Source: Lacibacter sp. H375
GTDB lineage: Bacteria > Bacteroidota > Bacteroidia > Chitinophagales > Chitinophagaceae
Direction: 5' to 3'
Length of the DNA: 64,000 nt
NCBI RefSeq assembly: GCF_037892425.1
Contig: NZ_JBBKTT010000001.1
Coordinates: 186,001 to 250,000 of the forward strand
The notes beneath the pieces were generated by a model. It did no database searches, was not told where the DNA came from, and was given only the letters and a program-made list of their open reading frames with translations. Position 1 is the stretch's first letter, and the number at the start of each line of letters is the position of its first letter. The translations under genes were made by a program, and so were the position numbers. Shown one piece after another: positions 28,190 through 37,746 of the stretch.

Positions 28190-31100
28190 TTAGAAACCAA
28201 CATTTAATCCAAATGAAAATCCTTTTGAGTGTGGATACTGTCCAAAAGCAGTTACGCCTAAAGAGCCGAGATCAGCATTCAATGTTTCAAAATCGTATCC
28301 TTTAAATTTGGTGACAGTAAACAGGTTATCAGCCTGCAGATAAACACGTAAACTTGCAATATGTGCTTTGTTCAAAATTGATTTTGGAATACTGTACCCC
28401 AGTGTAACGTTCTTCAGCCGGAAATACGATCCATCACTGATATAATAACTGGAATTAATTTTATTAAAAGATGCGTTGTTGTTGGTAAGAATAGGGATCG
28501 TCGTATTTGTATTTGTGGGAGTCCATGCGTTCAACAAATTCTTACCATGATTGGAAACATATCCAAGAAAGTCGAGGTTCCATTTGGTTTGATCCCAGAT
28601 CTTGTTACCTAATCTTGAATCGAAGAAGACAGTAAGATCGAAACTTTTATAGCTTACGTTTGCATTTAATCCCATCTGTACTTTTGCCAAGGGACTACCT
28701 AATGCAATCCTGTCATCAGCATCAATTTTTCCATCTTTATTTTGATCCCGGAAGCGAAGCATACCAGGCTTCTTACCATCCTGCGCAGCGTGCGCATCTA
28801 CTTCGGCCTGGCTGTTGAAAATGCCATCTACTTCGTAGCCATAGAACTCAGCAATAGATAATCCTTTTTTGATGATGTGAGGACCTGGATACTGAATATC
28901 TTTTCCATCTAAACCAACGCTTAATACCTTATTCTTGTTTGAAGTGAATGTAAAGTCAAGATTGTAGTTCAGATCTTTAGATGCTGTGCCTTTATAACTA
29001 ACCAGCAATTCTATTCCTTTGTTTTCTATATCTCCTACGTTAATAAAAGGACGTGTACCCTCACCTACCGTACCCGGTAATTGTTGCTGATACAAAAGAT
29101 CATTTGATTTTTTGATGTAGTAATCGGCAGTAATATATAAACTGTTATTAAACAGTCCAAGATCAAAACCAATATTTGTTTGCGAAACAGCTTCCCACTT
29201 GGTAAGCGGATTACCTATGCTTGAAGTAATAAAACCTGTAGCTCCGTTCCAGTTGCTGATATTGTTATTACCAAAAATATCATAGTTGGCATAATCTATA
29301 CTTGGACCAAAGAAAGTAGCATAGTTGTAATCTTTAATATTGTCATTACCATTCTGTCCCCATGAAACTCTGAACTTCAGGTCAGATATTTTCTTTGCCA
29401 ATGAACTTTTGCTGAAGAAACTTTCTTCGCTGATTCGCCATGCAGCAGAGGCAGCCGGAAAATAACCATAACGATTGGCTTCACCAAACCGTGAAGAACC
29501 ATCTCTACGAATAGATGCGCTGAAAAGATATTTACTATCGTAGGTATACCCTACTTTACCAAACTGACCGATCAAACCATATTCGGCACCACCTCCACCG
29601 CTGCGGATGATATCAGATGCCGCTGAGAGATACAGATAGTCACGGTTTTCTACAAAAAAACCGCTGGCTTGGGTAAACAGGTTATATGATTCATTGTTAA
29701 TCCATTCGTAACCTGCCAACGCTTGTACATCATGTTTGTTAAATGTTCTGTTGTAGGCAAGTGTATTTGTGATGGTGATATTTGTACTTCTGTTTTCAGA
29801 TTGAGTAAGTTTATTTACATCGCTGCTGAAACGCCCCATCACATATTTGTTTTCGAAAAATTTAAGACCTGAAGCGACGTTATCAATAGCAATAGAACCA
29901 TGATATACTAAACCTTTTACGATCTCTACATCCACAAAAGCATTACCAAACATACGCCAGCCTTTGCTTACATTATCCTTGTAGCGGTTAAGATCGCCCA
30001 ATGGATTTCTGAAATCACCAAGGTTGTAGGTATTGGAAGGTCCGCCCCAGTTACCATTAATATCTTTCAACGGAATAATGGGCAGTTGAATAAATCCTGC
30101 TTCCAGCACACGACCTTCATTTTCCCTGTTACCACGCAGGTAACTGATTGAAAGGTTTTCTCCTAATGTAATTCGTTTACCTACTTTAAATGTTGTGTTC
30201 ACACGTGCAGTAAGACGATCGTAGAACGTATGTTTGGCCAATCCTTCTTCTTTATTGTAGTTTACACCAAAATAAAAGTTTGATTTATCAGCGAGCTTGC
30301 TTACTGATAGATTGTAAGCCATTGTGTTGGCCGGCTGAAACACTTCATTCTGCCAATCAGTATTTGCAGAAGGCAATGTTTTTGCAGCATCAATAAAGGC
30401 AGGAATTACTGCAGCCGGGCCGGAACCATATGCTTCACCGGGAATAACATTGATCCCGTCATTATTATAACCACGATAAAGCACCGTACCATACTCCTGT
30501 GCATTCAACATATCAAGTTTGTTGCGGAGTTTTCTTGTGCCATAAAAAGCATCGAATGTAATTTTCGCATTTTGCGCTTTACCTTTTTTTGTGGTGATAA
30601 CGATAACACCACTTGATGCCCTTGCACCATAGATAGCAGCCGAAGCCGCATCTTTCAATACCTGGAATGATTCGATATCATTCGGGCTTAACCCGTTGAA
30701 ATCGTAGGTAGGAACACCATCAATGATAAATAATGGTGGTGTGTTAAAATTAAAACTCGCAAGACCACGCAGGTTTATGTTTACTCCAGAGCCCGGCGCA
30801 CCGTCTGTTGAAATTGTAAGACCGGGAACTCTTCCCTGTAAAGCAGCAACAATGTTTGCATTGTTCTCCTTCAGTGCATCACCCATCTTTACAACAGTAA
30901 CAGCACCTTTCAGATCTTTTTTCTTTTCAGTTGTATAACCAACCACCACAACTTCTTCAAGATTTTGTGGATCTTCTTCCATCGCAACGGTATACTCCGT
31001 CAACCCGGATACTACTTTTAGCGAAGAAGATTTATAACCCGTAAAGGTGAATGTAATAATGCTGCCATCAGAAGCAGCAAGAGAAAATTTCCCATCTGCA

Positions 31101-31255
31101 CCGGTAACGGCGGATGAGTTACCAACCTGCACTGTTACACCTTGTAACGGCGAGCCGGATGATTTAACAGTAACCGTACCGGAAACTGGTCTTTGCTGTG
31201 CAAATAAATTAAACCCAGCAAGCAAGAAAACAATAGCAAAAAGCAACCTTCGCAT
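28190..31255 (-). CDS. susC-like: SusC/RagA-family TonB-linked outer-membrane transporter
   Basis: The 1021-residue product has a signal peptide ending LFAQ. A carboxypeptidase-D-like domain follows (SGTVTVKSSGSPLQGVTV), then the plug with LEEVVVVGY and the SusC signature VLKDAASAAIYGARASSGVIVITTK-type stretch. A 22-strand barrel ends in GFSFGLNVGF with terminal Phe. It imports oligosaccharide powered by TonB. It is fused by position to the downstream SusD gene. Confidence 0.95.
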   Translation of the reverse strand: MRRLLFAIVFLLAGFNLFAQQRPVSGTVTVKSSGSPLQGVTVQVGNSSAVTGADGKFSLAASDGSIITFTFTGYKSSSLKVVSGLTEYTVAMEEDPQNLEEVVVVGYTTEKKKDLKGAVTVVKMGDALKENNANIVAALQGRVPGLTISTDGAPGSGVNINLRGLASFNFNTPPLFIIDGVPTYDFNGLSPNDIESFQVLKDAASAAIYGARASSGVIVITTKKGKAQNAKITFDAFYGTRKLRNKLDMLNAQEYGTVLYRGYNNDGINVIPGEAYGSGPAAVIPAFIDAAKTLPSANTDWQNEVFQPANTMAYNLSVSKLADKSNFYFGVNYNKEEGLAKHTFYDRLTARVNTTFKVGKRITLGENLSISYLRGNRENEGRVLEAGFIQLPIIPLKDINGNWGGPSNTYNLGDFRNPLGDLNRYKDNVSKGWRMFGNAFVDVEIVKGLVYHGSIAIDNVASGLKFFENKYVMGRFSSDVNKLTQSENRSTNITITNTLAYNRTFNKHDVQALAGYEWINNESYNLFTQASGFFVENRDYLYLSAASDIIRSGGGGAEYGLIGQFGKVGYTYDSKYLFSASIRRDGSSRFGEANRYGYFPAASAAWRISEESFFSKSSLAKKISDLKFRVSWGQNGNDNIKDYNYATFFGPSIDYANYDIFGNNNISNWNGATGFITSSIGNPLTKWEAVSQTNIGFDLGLFNNSLYITADYYIKKSNDLLYQQQLPGTVGEGTRPFINVGDIENKGIELLVSYKGTASKDLNYNLDFTFTSNKNKVLSVGLDGKDIQYPGPHIIKKGLSIAEFYGYEVDGIFNSQAEVDAHAAQDGKKPGMLRFRDQNKDGKIDADDRIALGSPLAKVQMGLNANVSYKSFDLTVFFDSRLGNKIWDQTKWNLDFLGYVSNHGKNLLNAWTPTNTNTTIPILTNNNASFNKINSSYYISDGSYFRLKNVTLGYSIPKSILNKAHIASLRVYLQADNLFTVTKFKGYDFETLNADLGSLGVTAFGQYPHSKGFSFGLNVGF

Positions 31256-31294
31256 AAGTCGTAGTTTTTATTGGTTTAAAAGTTCAAAAACATT

Positions 31295-32185
31295 TCAGCA
31301 TGTTTCCATAGGTATTTTTATATCATGTAATTCATACATCGGGCAGGCACCATGTTTAGTTGCAATGAAAGAACCAATGACGCAGGCAAACTCTAACGCT
31401 TCCTGCCCGCTCTTTCCTTCTAATAATTTTGACAGCAAGCCTGCAAGAAATGCATCGCCACTACCAACTGTATCTGCAACAGTAACATTGAAGCCCTCCT
31501 GACGGTAAAATGTTTGGTTCATATTTAAGACCGCACCATGCTCACCCATAGTAACAACCATATCAGCAATATGGAAGCGTTCCATTACTACTTGCATCTG
31601 CTCTTCAATTAATTTGTAATCACAAAACCATGAACTTACAAACTTAAGTTCAGTCTGATTGAGTTTTAAGAACTGCGCCTTTGACAATAATTCTCTTAAC
31701 AGTTGTGGTGTAAAATGTGGTATGCGCAGATTAATATCCAGCACAGGTTTCTTTGCTGCTTCCAGCAATTGAAACAATGTTCTTCCTGTATGTTGTGTGC
31801 GTGCTGCTAAACTTCCATACACAAAATAATCTGCTTGCTGAACAAGATCGGTATGGTTGTTTTGCAAATCAATAAAGTCCCATGCTGATGGTTTTACAAT
31901 ATCATATACCATTTCATCATCATCATTCGGCCTGCCATATACTTTTCCTGTTTCGTAACATTCATCAATCTGAAAAAAATCAGTACATACTCCACGTTTA
32001 GAAAAAATTGTTTTCAATTTTCTACCTTCTTCATCGTTCCCGATTTTTGTAATAAGTACAGGATTTTTTTTCAATTGCTGCAAATGAAAAGCCACATTCA
32101 TTGGTGCACCACCCGGCACGGCTCCGCCCGGAAGAATATCCCATAGCACTTCACCAAAGCAAACAACAGGATGTTTCGGATTCAT
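31295..32185 (-). CDS. PfkB-family sugar kinase (probable fructokinase)
   Basis: The 296-residue product begins VVCFGEVLWDILPGG, has the family sugar-binding segment GGAPMNVAFHLQQL, and ends with signature 2, DTVGSGDAFLAGLL, carrying the catalytic Asp. In the context of GH32 enzymes and a sugar porter it should phosphorylate fructose from the transporter. 39 bp separate it from susC and 23 bp from the MFS gene, so it is in the operon. Fructose specificity is inferred from context, not from residues. Confidence 0.88.
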   Translation of the reverse strand: MNPKHPVVCFGEVLWDILPGGAVPGGAPMNVAFHLQQLKKNPVLITKIGNDEEGRKLKTIFSKRGVCTDFFQIDECYETGKVYGRPNDDDEMVYDIVKPSAWDFIDLQNNHTDLVQQADYFVYGSLAARTQHTGRTLFQLLEAAKKPVLDINLRIPHFTPQLLRELLSKAQFLKLNQTELKFVSSWFCDYKLIEEQMQVVMERFHIADMVVTMGEHGAVLNMNQTFYRQEGFNVTVADTVGSGDAFLAGLLSKLLEGKSGQEALEFACVIGSFIATKHGACPMYELHDIKIPMETC

Positions 32186-32208
32186 ATTTATTATACTGAG
32201 TTTAGTAA

Positions 32209-33537
32209 TTAATGTAAAATGAGTGCGCCTTCTATCTGTTCAAGCGACTTCCCTTTTGTTTCGGGCATTACCTTCCATACAAAAACCAGTTGTATACACA
32301 TCATCACACAAAAGAATAAAAATGTATTACCGCCACCCGCCTTCTCTGCCAGGTATGGAAAAGAGAATGCAATAGCTGCTGCCATTACCCAATGTGTGGT
32401 ACTGCCAAGTGTTTGTCCTTTTGCACGCACTTGGTTTGGAAAAATTTCAGAAATAAATACCCATATCACCGCTCCTTGTGAGAAAGCAAAAAAAGCAATG
32501 TATGTGAACAGGAATAATGGAACGAGTATGCCGCTGAAGTTTTGCATATAAAAAGAGTACGATACCAGTCCCAGTGTAAGGATCAAACCGAGTGACCCGA
32601 TCATCATCAATGTTTTTCGCCCCACCTTATCAATAAAATTCATAGCGAGTAAAGTGAAAATGAAATTAATAACGCCAAGACCAATGGTAGATAAAAGTGA
32701 TGATCCGGTTCCTAAACCAGTCATTTCAAAAATGCGTGGCGCATAGTAAATAATAGCGTTGATGCCAGACACCTGATTAAAGATGGCAAACAACATGGCC
32801 AACATTACAGGTGTGCGATACTTTTTTGAAAATAATGGTTCAGATTGCAGGGCATCATTTACGTTATTACCAAGCGTAATATCCTGCACTATTTTATCGG
32901 CCGATGCCGGATTAATGAGTTTAAAAATTTCTAGCGCTTTTGCATTTTCTCCTTTTTTCAGTATCAACCAACGTGGGCTTTCAGGAACGAACCGCAAAAG
33001 GATCAGAAACAGTGCGGATGGAATTGCCTGTATGCCCAACATCAACCTCCACGATTGCTCACCCGACAGTCCAATGATATAATTTGATAAATATGAAACC
33101 ACAATTCCCAACACCACATTAAACTGGAACATACCAACCAGTTGTCCTCTTTTTTCTGCGGGAGAGATCTCAGAAATATAAATAGGCGCTGTAACAGAAG
33201 ATGCTCCAACACCAAGTCCGCCCATAAAACGAAAAACAAGGAATACCCACCAATCAGTAGCCAAAGCGGTACCAATGGATGATAACAAATAAAGCACTGC
33301 AATGAGGATAAGAGTTTTTTTACGTCCCAATCTGTCTGATGGAATTGCGCCGAAGATGGCACCGATGATCGTTCCGATCAATGCAATAGAAACTGTAAGT
33401 CCATGTTCAACGGTAGTAAGGCCCCAATATTTTTGAATAGATTGTTCGGCTCCGGAGATCACAGCAGTATCGAATCCGAAAAGAAAACCTCCTATGGCAA
33501 TTACGAGCGACCAGGTGAAAACGCTTTTTGCGTACAT
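32209..33537 (-). CDS. MFS sugar porter (sugar:H+ symporter family)
   Basis: The ATG at 33537 (a TTG lies two codons earlier) gives 442 residues with 12 predicted helices. Sugar-porter signatures include GFDTAVISGAE, DRLGRKKT in loop 2-3, RFMGGLGVGASSVTAPIYISEISPAEKRGQ, PESPRWL and PETKGKSLEQIE near the C-terminus. It should bring fructose across the inner membrane, as the corresponding importer does in the characterised B. thetaiotaomicron fructan locus. It is the first gene of the long operon. An inverted repeat lies 9 nt upstream of its start. Confidence 0.9.
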   Translation of the reverse strand: MYAKSVFTWSLVIAIGGFLFGFDTAVISGAEQSIQKYWGLTTVEHGLTVSIALIGTIIGAIFGAIPSDRLGRKKTLILIAVLYLLSSIGTALATDWWVFLVFRFMGGLGVGASSVTAPIYISEISPAEKRGQLVGMFQFNVVLGIVVSYLSNYIIGLSGEQSWRLMLGIQAIPSALFLILLRFVPESPRWLILKKGENAKALEIFKLINPASADKIVQDITLGNNVNDALQSEPLFSKKYRTPVMLAMLFAIFNQVSGINAIIYYAPRIFEMTGLGTGSSLLSTIGLGVINFIFTLLAMNFIDKVGRKTLMMIGSLGLILTLGLVSYSFYMQNFSGILVPLFLFTYIAFFAFSQGAVIWVFISEIFPNQVRAKGQTLGSTTHWVMAAAIAFSFPYLAEKAGGGNTFLFFCVMMCIQLVFVWKVMPETKGKSLEQIEGALILH

Positions 33538-33879
33538 AAGCAATCATTTGTTGCTTCAAATTTCAATTTTGCAACAAACAATGCTGTTGAGTATAGGGTC
33601 AAAATCATTTAAAATTGGGACATTCTCTTTTTTTCATTTAAGTAGTTGAAAAACATTGTACTTACATTCCATAATTCATTTTTATGTCTCACATTGTTTC
33701 TAAAATTGAGTCGCAGATTATTGAAAAATGGACAAGCCAAGGTTCGTAAAACAAACTATCTAACCGGGAATGACCCGAAATTGAATGAAAAGGAACATTA
33801 TTGAAAATGCGTTCTTAAGAAAATATCTCAAATTGCATTCAGGTTGCCTGGTTACTTTGTAGTTCGTAAACTGAAATGT
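33538..33879. promoter_or_regulatory. Divergent promoter region of the fructan locus
   Basis: This 342-bp AT-rich spacer separates the HTCS gene (+) and the MFS-led operon (-). An inverted repeat TTTGTTGC / GCAACAAA (33547-33554 and 33571-33578, 16-nt spacer) sits directly upstream of the MFS start. No clear TAnnTTTG promoter was identified on either strand. This is where the HTCS AraC-type domain is expected to bind. Confidence 0.5.
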
Positions 33880-36666
33880 ATGCTGTGTAGAAAAGGTTTG
33901 CTTGTTTTATATACTCTGTTTTTTCTTTTGTCTTTTTCGTCCTGTAGTAACAGACATGAAAAAAAGACCCGAATTGGTTTTTCTCAATGCCTTGGTACTG
34001 ATAGCTGGAGAAAGACGATGCTTGCAGAAATGAACAGGGAGCTTTCTTTTCATAATAACATTGAACTGATATATAAAAATGCCGATGGAAACAGTAAACG
34101 GCAGATTGAGCAAATAAATGAACTGCTTGCACAGGAGATCGACCTTCTCATAGTATCGCCCAACGAAGTAAACCCTCTTACACCTGCTGTTGAAAAAGCC
34201 TATGATTCAGGCATCCCTGTAGTTGTGATCGATCGTCGGACCAGCTCTAATAAATACACTGCCTTTATTGGCGCTTCAAATTTTGAAGTGGGGCAAAATG
34301 CCGGACGCTATGCCGCAGCTGTATTAAAAGGAAAAGGTAATGTGATTGAGGTAACGGGTATTCCCGATGCGTCACCGGTAATAGACCGGCATAAGGGTTT
34401 TATGGATGTGATCGACGATTACAAGGGTATTAACTATCTTAAACGGTTCAACAATTACCTTACTGATTCAAGCACAAAGAATCCCGTCTATCAATTCCTG
34501 CTGGCAAATCCACATGTTGATTTTATTTATGCGCAGAACGACTATATGGCCTTTGACATGTACAAAATCTGCAAACGTTTAGGATTAGAAAAAAAGATAA
34601 AAATCATAGGCATTGACGGCTTGCCTTTAAAAGATGAAGGTCTTGATATGGTGGCGAACAATTATATTGATGCCACTGTGCTTTACCCAACGGGTGGTGG
34701 CGAGGCTATTCTTACGGCGGTAAATATTTTGCAGAAAAAGCCTTACAAGAAAGAGAACCAGTTGTTCACCACAATCATTGACTCTTCCAATGTGCGAATC
34801 ATGAAATTGCAGAATGCAAAAGTGCTTACCCAGCAGGAGGATATTGACAGAAGACAAAAAATCATTAACCGCCAGGTGATCGTATCGAAGAACCAGTCAA
34901 ATATTATTATTGCTATTTCCGTTACACTTGCGTTGGCACTGATCTTTGGAGGTATTGTATTTTATTACCTTGAAGAAAATAAAAAGATCACCCGCAAACT
35001 GGCTCAACAAAAAGAAACTCTTCAACAACAAAAAGAAGAAATTGCCGACCAACGTAATCAGTTAATTGAATTAATGGGGAAAGTAAAGGAAGCAACAGAT
35101 GCAAAATTTAATTTCTACACCAATATATCGCATGAGCTGCGTACTCCTCTTACATTGATCATGGGGCCACTTGAAGATGCATTATTATCTTCTAAACTTC
35201 ATTTTACAATTAAGAATGACCTTGAGTTTATCCGCAGGAATACCATTCGTCTCTTGCGCCTGATCAACCAGCTGATGGATTTCCGTAAGATCGAAGAAGG
35301 AAAAATGAAATTACGTGCCTCTGAAAACAACCTTTCAAATTTTGTAATTGATATCACCAATGCATTTCAGGATCTCGCAAGAAAGAAATCAATTTCGTTT
35401 AGTGTCGACAGCAAGGTGAAAGATCTCAGCCTTTGGTTTGATGCAACAATGCTTGATAAAGTATTGTTCAACCTCCTTTCAAATGCATTCAAATTTACAA
35501 ATGGAAACGGTTTTATTCATGTAATGATCGATAAAACAATTGATGGGAAACATGCACTAATAAAAGTAGAAGATAGCGGTATTGGTATGTCGCCAGAAGA
35601 AGCGAAACATATATTTGAAATGTTTTACCAGGGTGAAGACAGTGCAGTAAAGGGTACAGGACTTGGATTGTCACTTTCTAAAGAACTGATTTTACTTCAT
35701 CACGGCAGCATTTCTGTCAACAGCACAAAAGGTAAAGGAACAACGTTTGAAATATTGCTGCCCATTGGGAAAGAACATTTGAAGCCGGAGGAGATCATAA
35801 CTTTTCAACCAAGTTTAAGTCTTTACGAGGACATTAAGATCTATACAACCGATATTGAACCAATGAATATTGAGTCAGAAACTGTTTCAACGACAGAAAA
35901 AGAGCATTCTATTCTGTTGATTGAAGACAACGAAGACCTACGTGTATTTTTAGAGCAGCGTCTCGGCCAACAATATGAAATTCATTCAGCGGAACACGGT
36001 GATAAAGGCATTGCTCTTGCATTTGACATAATTCCTGACCTGATCATTTCCGATATCATTCTCCCGGGAAAAAATGGTTTGCAAATCACTGAAGTATTAA
36101 AGCAGGATATCCGCACTTCTCACATTCCTGTTATTTTATTAACGGCTAAAGGAAGTATTGAAGAACAGATTGAAGGCATCCGCACGCAAGCCGATGCATT
36201 TGTGGTAAAGCCTTTCAACCTTGAGTACCTCGAAGAAACCATCAAGAACTTAATCAAGAACAGGGCTGTATTGCGTGAACATTATACCAGTGAATTGCCA
36301 ACTGAAACAAGAAGCAACTCAGCAAATAAGATAGACCGTAAGTTCATTAATCAGTTTACAGCCATTGTTGAAAACAATATTGAAAACGAGAACTTCTCCA
36401 TTGATGACATTTGTAAAGAGATCGGCATTTCAAAAAAACAACTCTACCGAAAAGCAAAGGCGTTAATTGGATTAAACATTAATGATTATATTTTAACGGT
36501 ACGATTGCAAAAAGCAAGATTCTTATTATCGAGCGAAGACCTGTCAATTTCCGAAGTTGCATTCAAAGTAGGTTTTGCATCGCAGGCATATTTCTCTACG
36601 GTATTCAAATCGAAATTTGGCGTATCGCCTTCTGAGTTTAAAGCGGGAAAGAAATTTAACAGTTGA
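33880..36666 (+). CDS. Hybrid two-component system sensor/regulator (HTCS) with sugar-binding domain
   Basis: The ATG at 33880 gives 928 residues starting with a lipobox-like signal (LSFSSCSN). Residues ~30-315 are an RbsB/LacI-like periplasmic binding protein (RIGFSQCLGTDSWRK, VVVIDRRTSSNKYTAFIGASN). A membrane helix lies near 338-362, then coiled coil, HisKA with ISHELRTP (H418), HATPase (DSGIGM, GTGLGLSLS), a receiver domain (LLIEDNEDLR, phosphoacceptor D725) and a C-terminal AraC helix-turn-helix from ~822. One polypeptide thus senses sugar and activates transcription. The layout matches the fructose-binding HTCS of B. thetaiotaomicron (BT1754), and it is divergent from the operon it should control. 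Confidence 0.93.
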   Translation: MLCRKGLLVLYTLFFLLSFSSCSNRHEKKTRIGFSQCLGTDSWRKTMLAEMNRELSFHNNIELIYKNADGNSKRQIEQINELLAQEIDLLIVSPNEVNPLTPAVEKAYDSGIPVVVIDRRTSSNKYTAFIGASNFEVGQNAGRYAAAVLKGKGNVIEVTGIPDASPVIDRHKGFMDVIDDYKGINYLKRFNNYLTDSSTKNPVYQFLLANPHVDFIYAQNDYMAFDMYKICKRLGLEKKIKIIGIDGLPLKDEGLDMVANNYIDATVLYPTGGGEAILTAVNILQKKPYKKENQLFTTIIDSSNVRIMKLQNAKVLTQQEDIDRRQKIINRQVIVSKNQSNIIIAISVTLALALIFGGIVFYYLEENKKITRKLAQQKETLQQQKEEIADQRNQLIELMGKVKEATDAKFNFYTNISHELRTPLTLIMGPLEDALLSSKLHFTIKNDLEFIRRNTIRLLRLINQLMDFRKIEEGKMKLRASENNLSNFVIDITNAFQDLARKKSISFSVDSKVKDLSLWFDATMLDKVLFNLLSNAFKFTNGNGFIHVMIDKTIDGKHALIKVEDSGIGMSPEEAKHIFEMFYQGEDSAVKGTGLGLSLSKELILLHHGSISVNSTKGKGTTFEILLPIGKEHLKPEEIITFQPSLSLYEDIKIYTTDIEPMNIESETVSTTEKEHSILLIEDNEDLRVFLEQRLGQQYEIHSAEHGDKGIALAFDIIPDLIISDIILPGKNGLQITEVLKQDIRTSHIPVILLTAKGSIEEQIEGIRTQADAFVVKPFNLEYLEETIKNLIKNRAVLREHYTSELPTETRSNSANKIDRKFINQFTAIVENNIENENFSIDDICKEIGISKKQLYRKAKALIGLNINDYILTVRLQKARFLLSSEDLSISEVAFKVGFASQAYFSTVFKSKFGVSPSEFKAGKKFNS

Positions 36667-36754
36667 ATATCCTGACCGTTATTTTACATAAAATAAATCA
36701 ACTGATTAATATCGGCAAGTAGAAAGTTTGAACTCTGTTTAGTCCCGGGCACAT

Positions 36755-36786
36755 GCAAAGCCCCGATCAAAATATCGGGGCTTTGC
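36755..36786. terminator. Bidirectional terminator-like hairpin
   Basis: A 13-bp stem (GCAAAGCCCCGAT with its complement) and a 6-nt loop lie between two convergent genes. The T-run is short, so termination strength is uncertain. Confidence 0.6.
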
Positions 36787-36811
36787 AATATGTAGAGTTG
36801 TTTGTTGTCTA

Positions 36812-37660
36812 TTATAAACGCACACCCACACTTGCAGTTACATAAAAACGATTGCGTCCATATTCACCGTTCGAAGTAATGAGGTTTTGCGGCATTACAT
36901 AAGATGGGCTCAAAACTGCATTGAACTTACCCCACACCAATACAAGTGGCATTGTGTATTCGTAAGCTAAAATGGAAAATGTATTTACATTCCTGGTTTC
37001 AGTTACCGTTTGAGGTGGACCAACGGGCAGCCCCCCCACCGTACTGTTTTGTTTTTTCTGATACGTTTCGCTAAAGCGTTGTGTACCACCATAGGCTGTT
37101 ATTGTAGGATTGATGGCAAATGCTTTTGCCTCACCTTCTTTTAACGGTATAATGAATAAATGATCAAGTCCTGCTGTTGCACCGATATCGGTATTGTTGC
37201 TGAACTTCAGATCAGCACCAAGATTTATATTGACAATTTTATTTTGAAGGGACGTGTTAATTCCTGTTTGGTATTTTAATGCTGACTGCACCAGCACTGA
37301 TTCGTCTTTATATAAAAACCGTGACACAAATACATTACCTGAAAATTTATCACTCTCCGGAAAACGATAGCCAAGTTCTACACTTCCACCGGTATACTGA
37401 AAAGGCAACGCACTGTTTGCAATAAAAATAGCTGCACCCTGTGCATACAATCCATTTTTCAATTGATAGCTGATAATTGGTAATGTTGCGTTACTACTCA
37501 AACTATCTGTTCGGCCAAGAAAATGTACAAGCGATTGATGGGCTATGTTGGCTGTAAAAACCGGCTTCCTTGCATCAGCTTTTGTGCTATCGCCCTGTGC
37601 AGAAAGAATGAGCGGATTAACGAGCACAAGAAATAAGAACAGTTGTTTATACTTTTTCAT
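36812..37660 (-). CDS. Predicted outer-membrane beta-barrel protein
   Basis: The 282-residue product has a signal peptide (MKKYKQLFLFLVLVNPLILSAQ), then alternating hydrophobic strands (YAQGAAIFIANSALPF, VELGYRF, NINLGADLKF, RFYVTASVGVRL) with periplasmic turns, and ends in a strand with a terminal Leu. This resembles small outer-membrane barrels of unknown role. It sits downstream of the low-complexity protein on the same strand but is separated by a hairpin. I see no named family. Confidence 0.6.
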   Translation of the reverse strand: MKKYKQLFLFLVLVNPLILSAQGDSTKADARKPVFTANIAHQSLVHFLGRTDSLSSNATLPIISYQLKNGLYAQGAAIFIANSALPFQYTGGSVELGYRFPESDKFSGNVFVSRFLYKDESVLVQSALKYQTGINTSLQNKIVNINLGADLKFSNNTDIGATAGLDHLFIIPLKEGEAKAFAINPTITAYGGTQRFSETYQKKQNSTVGGLPVGPPQTVTETRNVNTFSILAYEYTMPLVLVWGKFNAVLSPSYVMPQNLITSNGEYGRNRFYVTASVGVRL

Positions 37661-37694
37661 GGCTTTACGGTTTGATAAAGGTTTGAAGAAGAAA

Positions 37695-37712
37695 GTCCCG
37701 CCGTGGCGGGAC
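37695..37712 (-). terminator. Hairpin terminator
   Basis: Eight-bp arms GTCCCGCC / GGCGGGAC with a 2-nt loop lie between two minus-strand genes. On the minus strand a TTTCTTCTTC stretch follows. It likely ends the 242-residue gene's transcript. Confidence 0.65.
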
Positions 37713-37746
37713 CTTCTTTCCCAATCGTCAATACAAAATATTCACC

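Noticed and set aside
30723-31502. Plus-strand frames opposite SusC and the sugar kinase
   Set aside because: Mirror frames of strongly conserved genes with no independent features.
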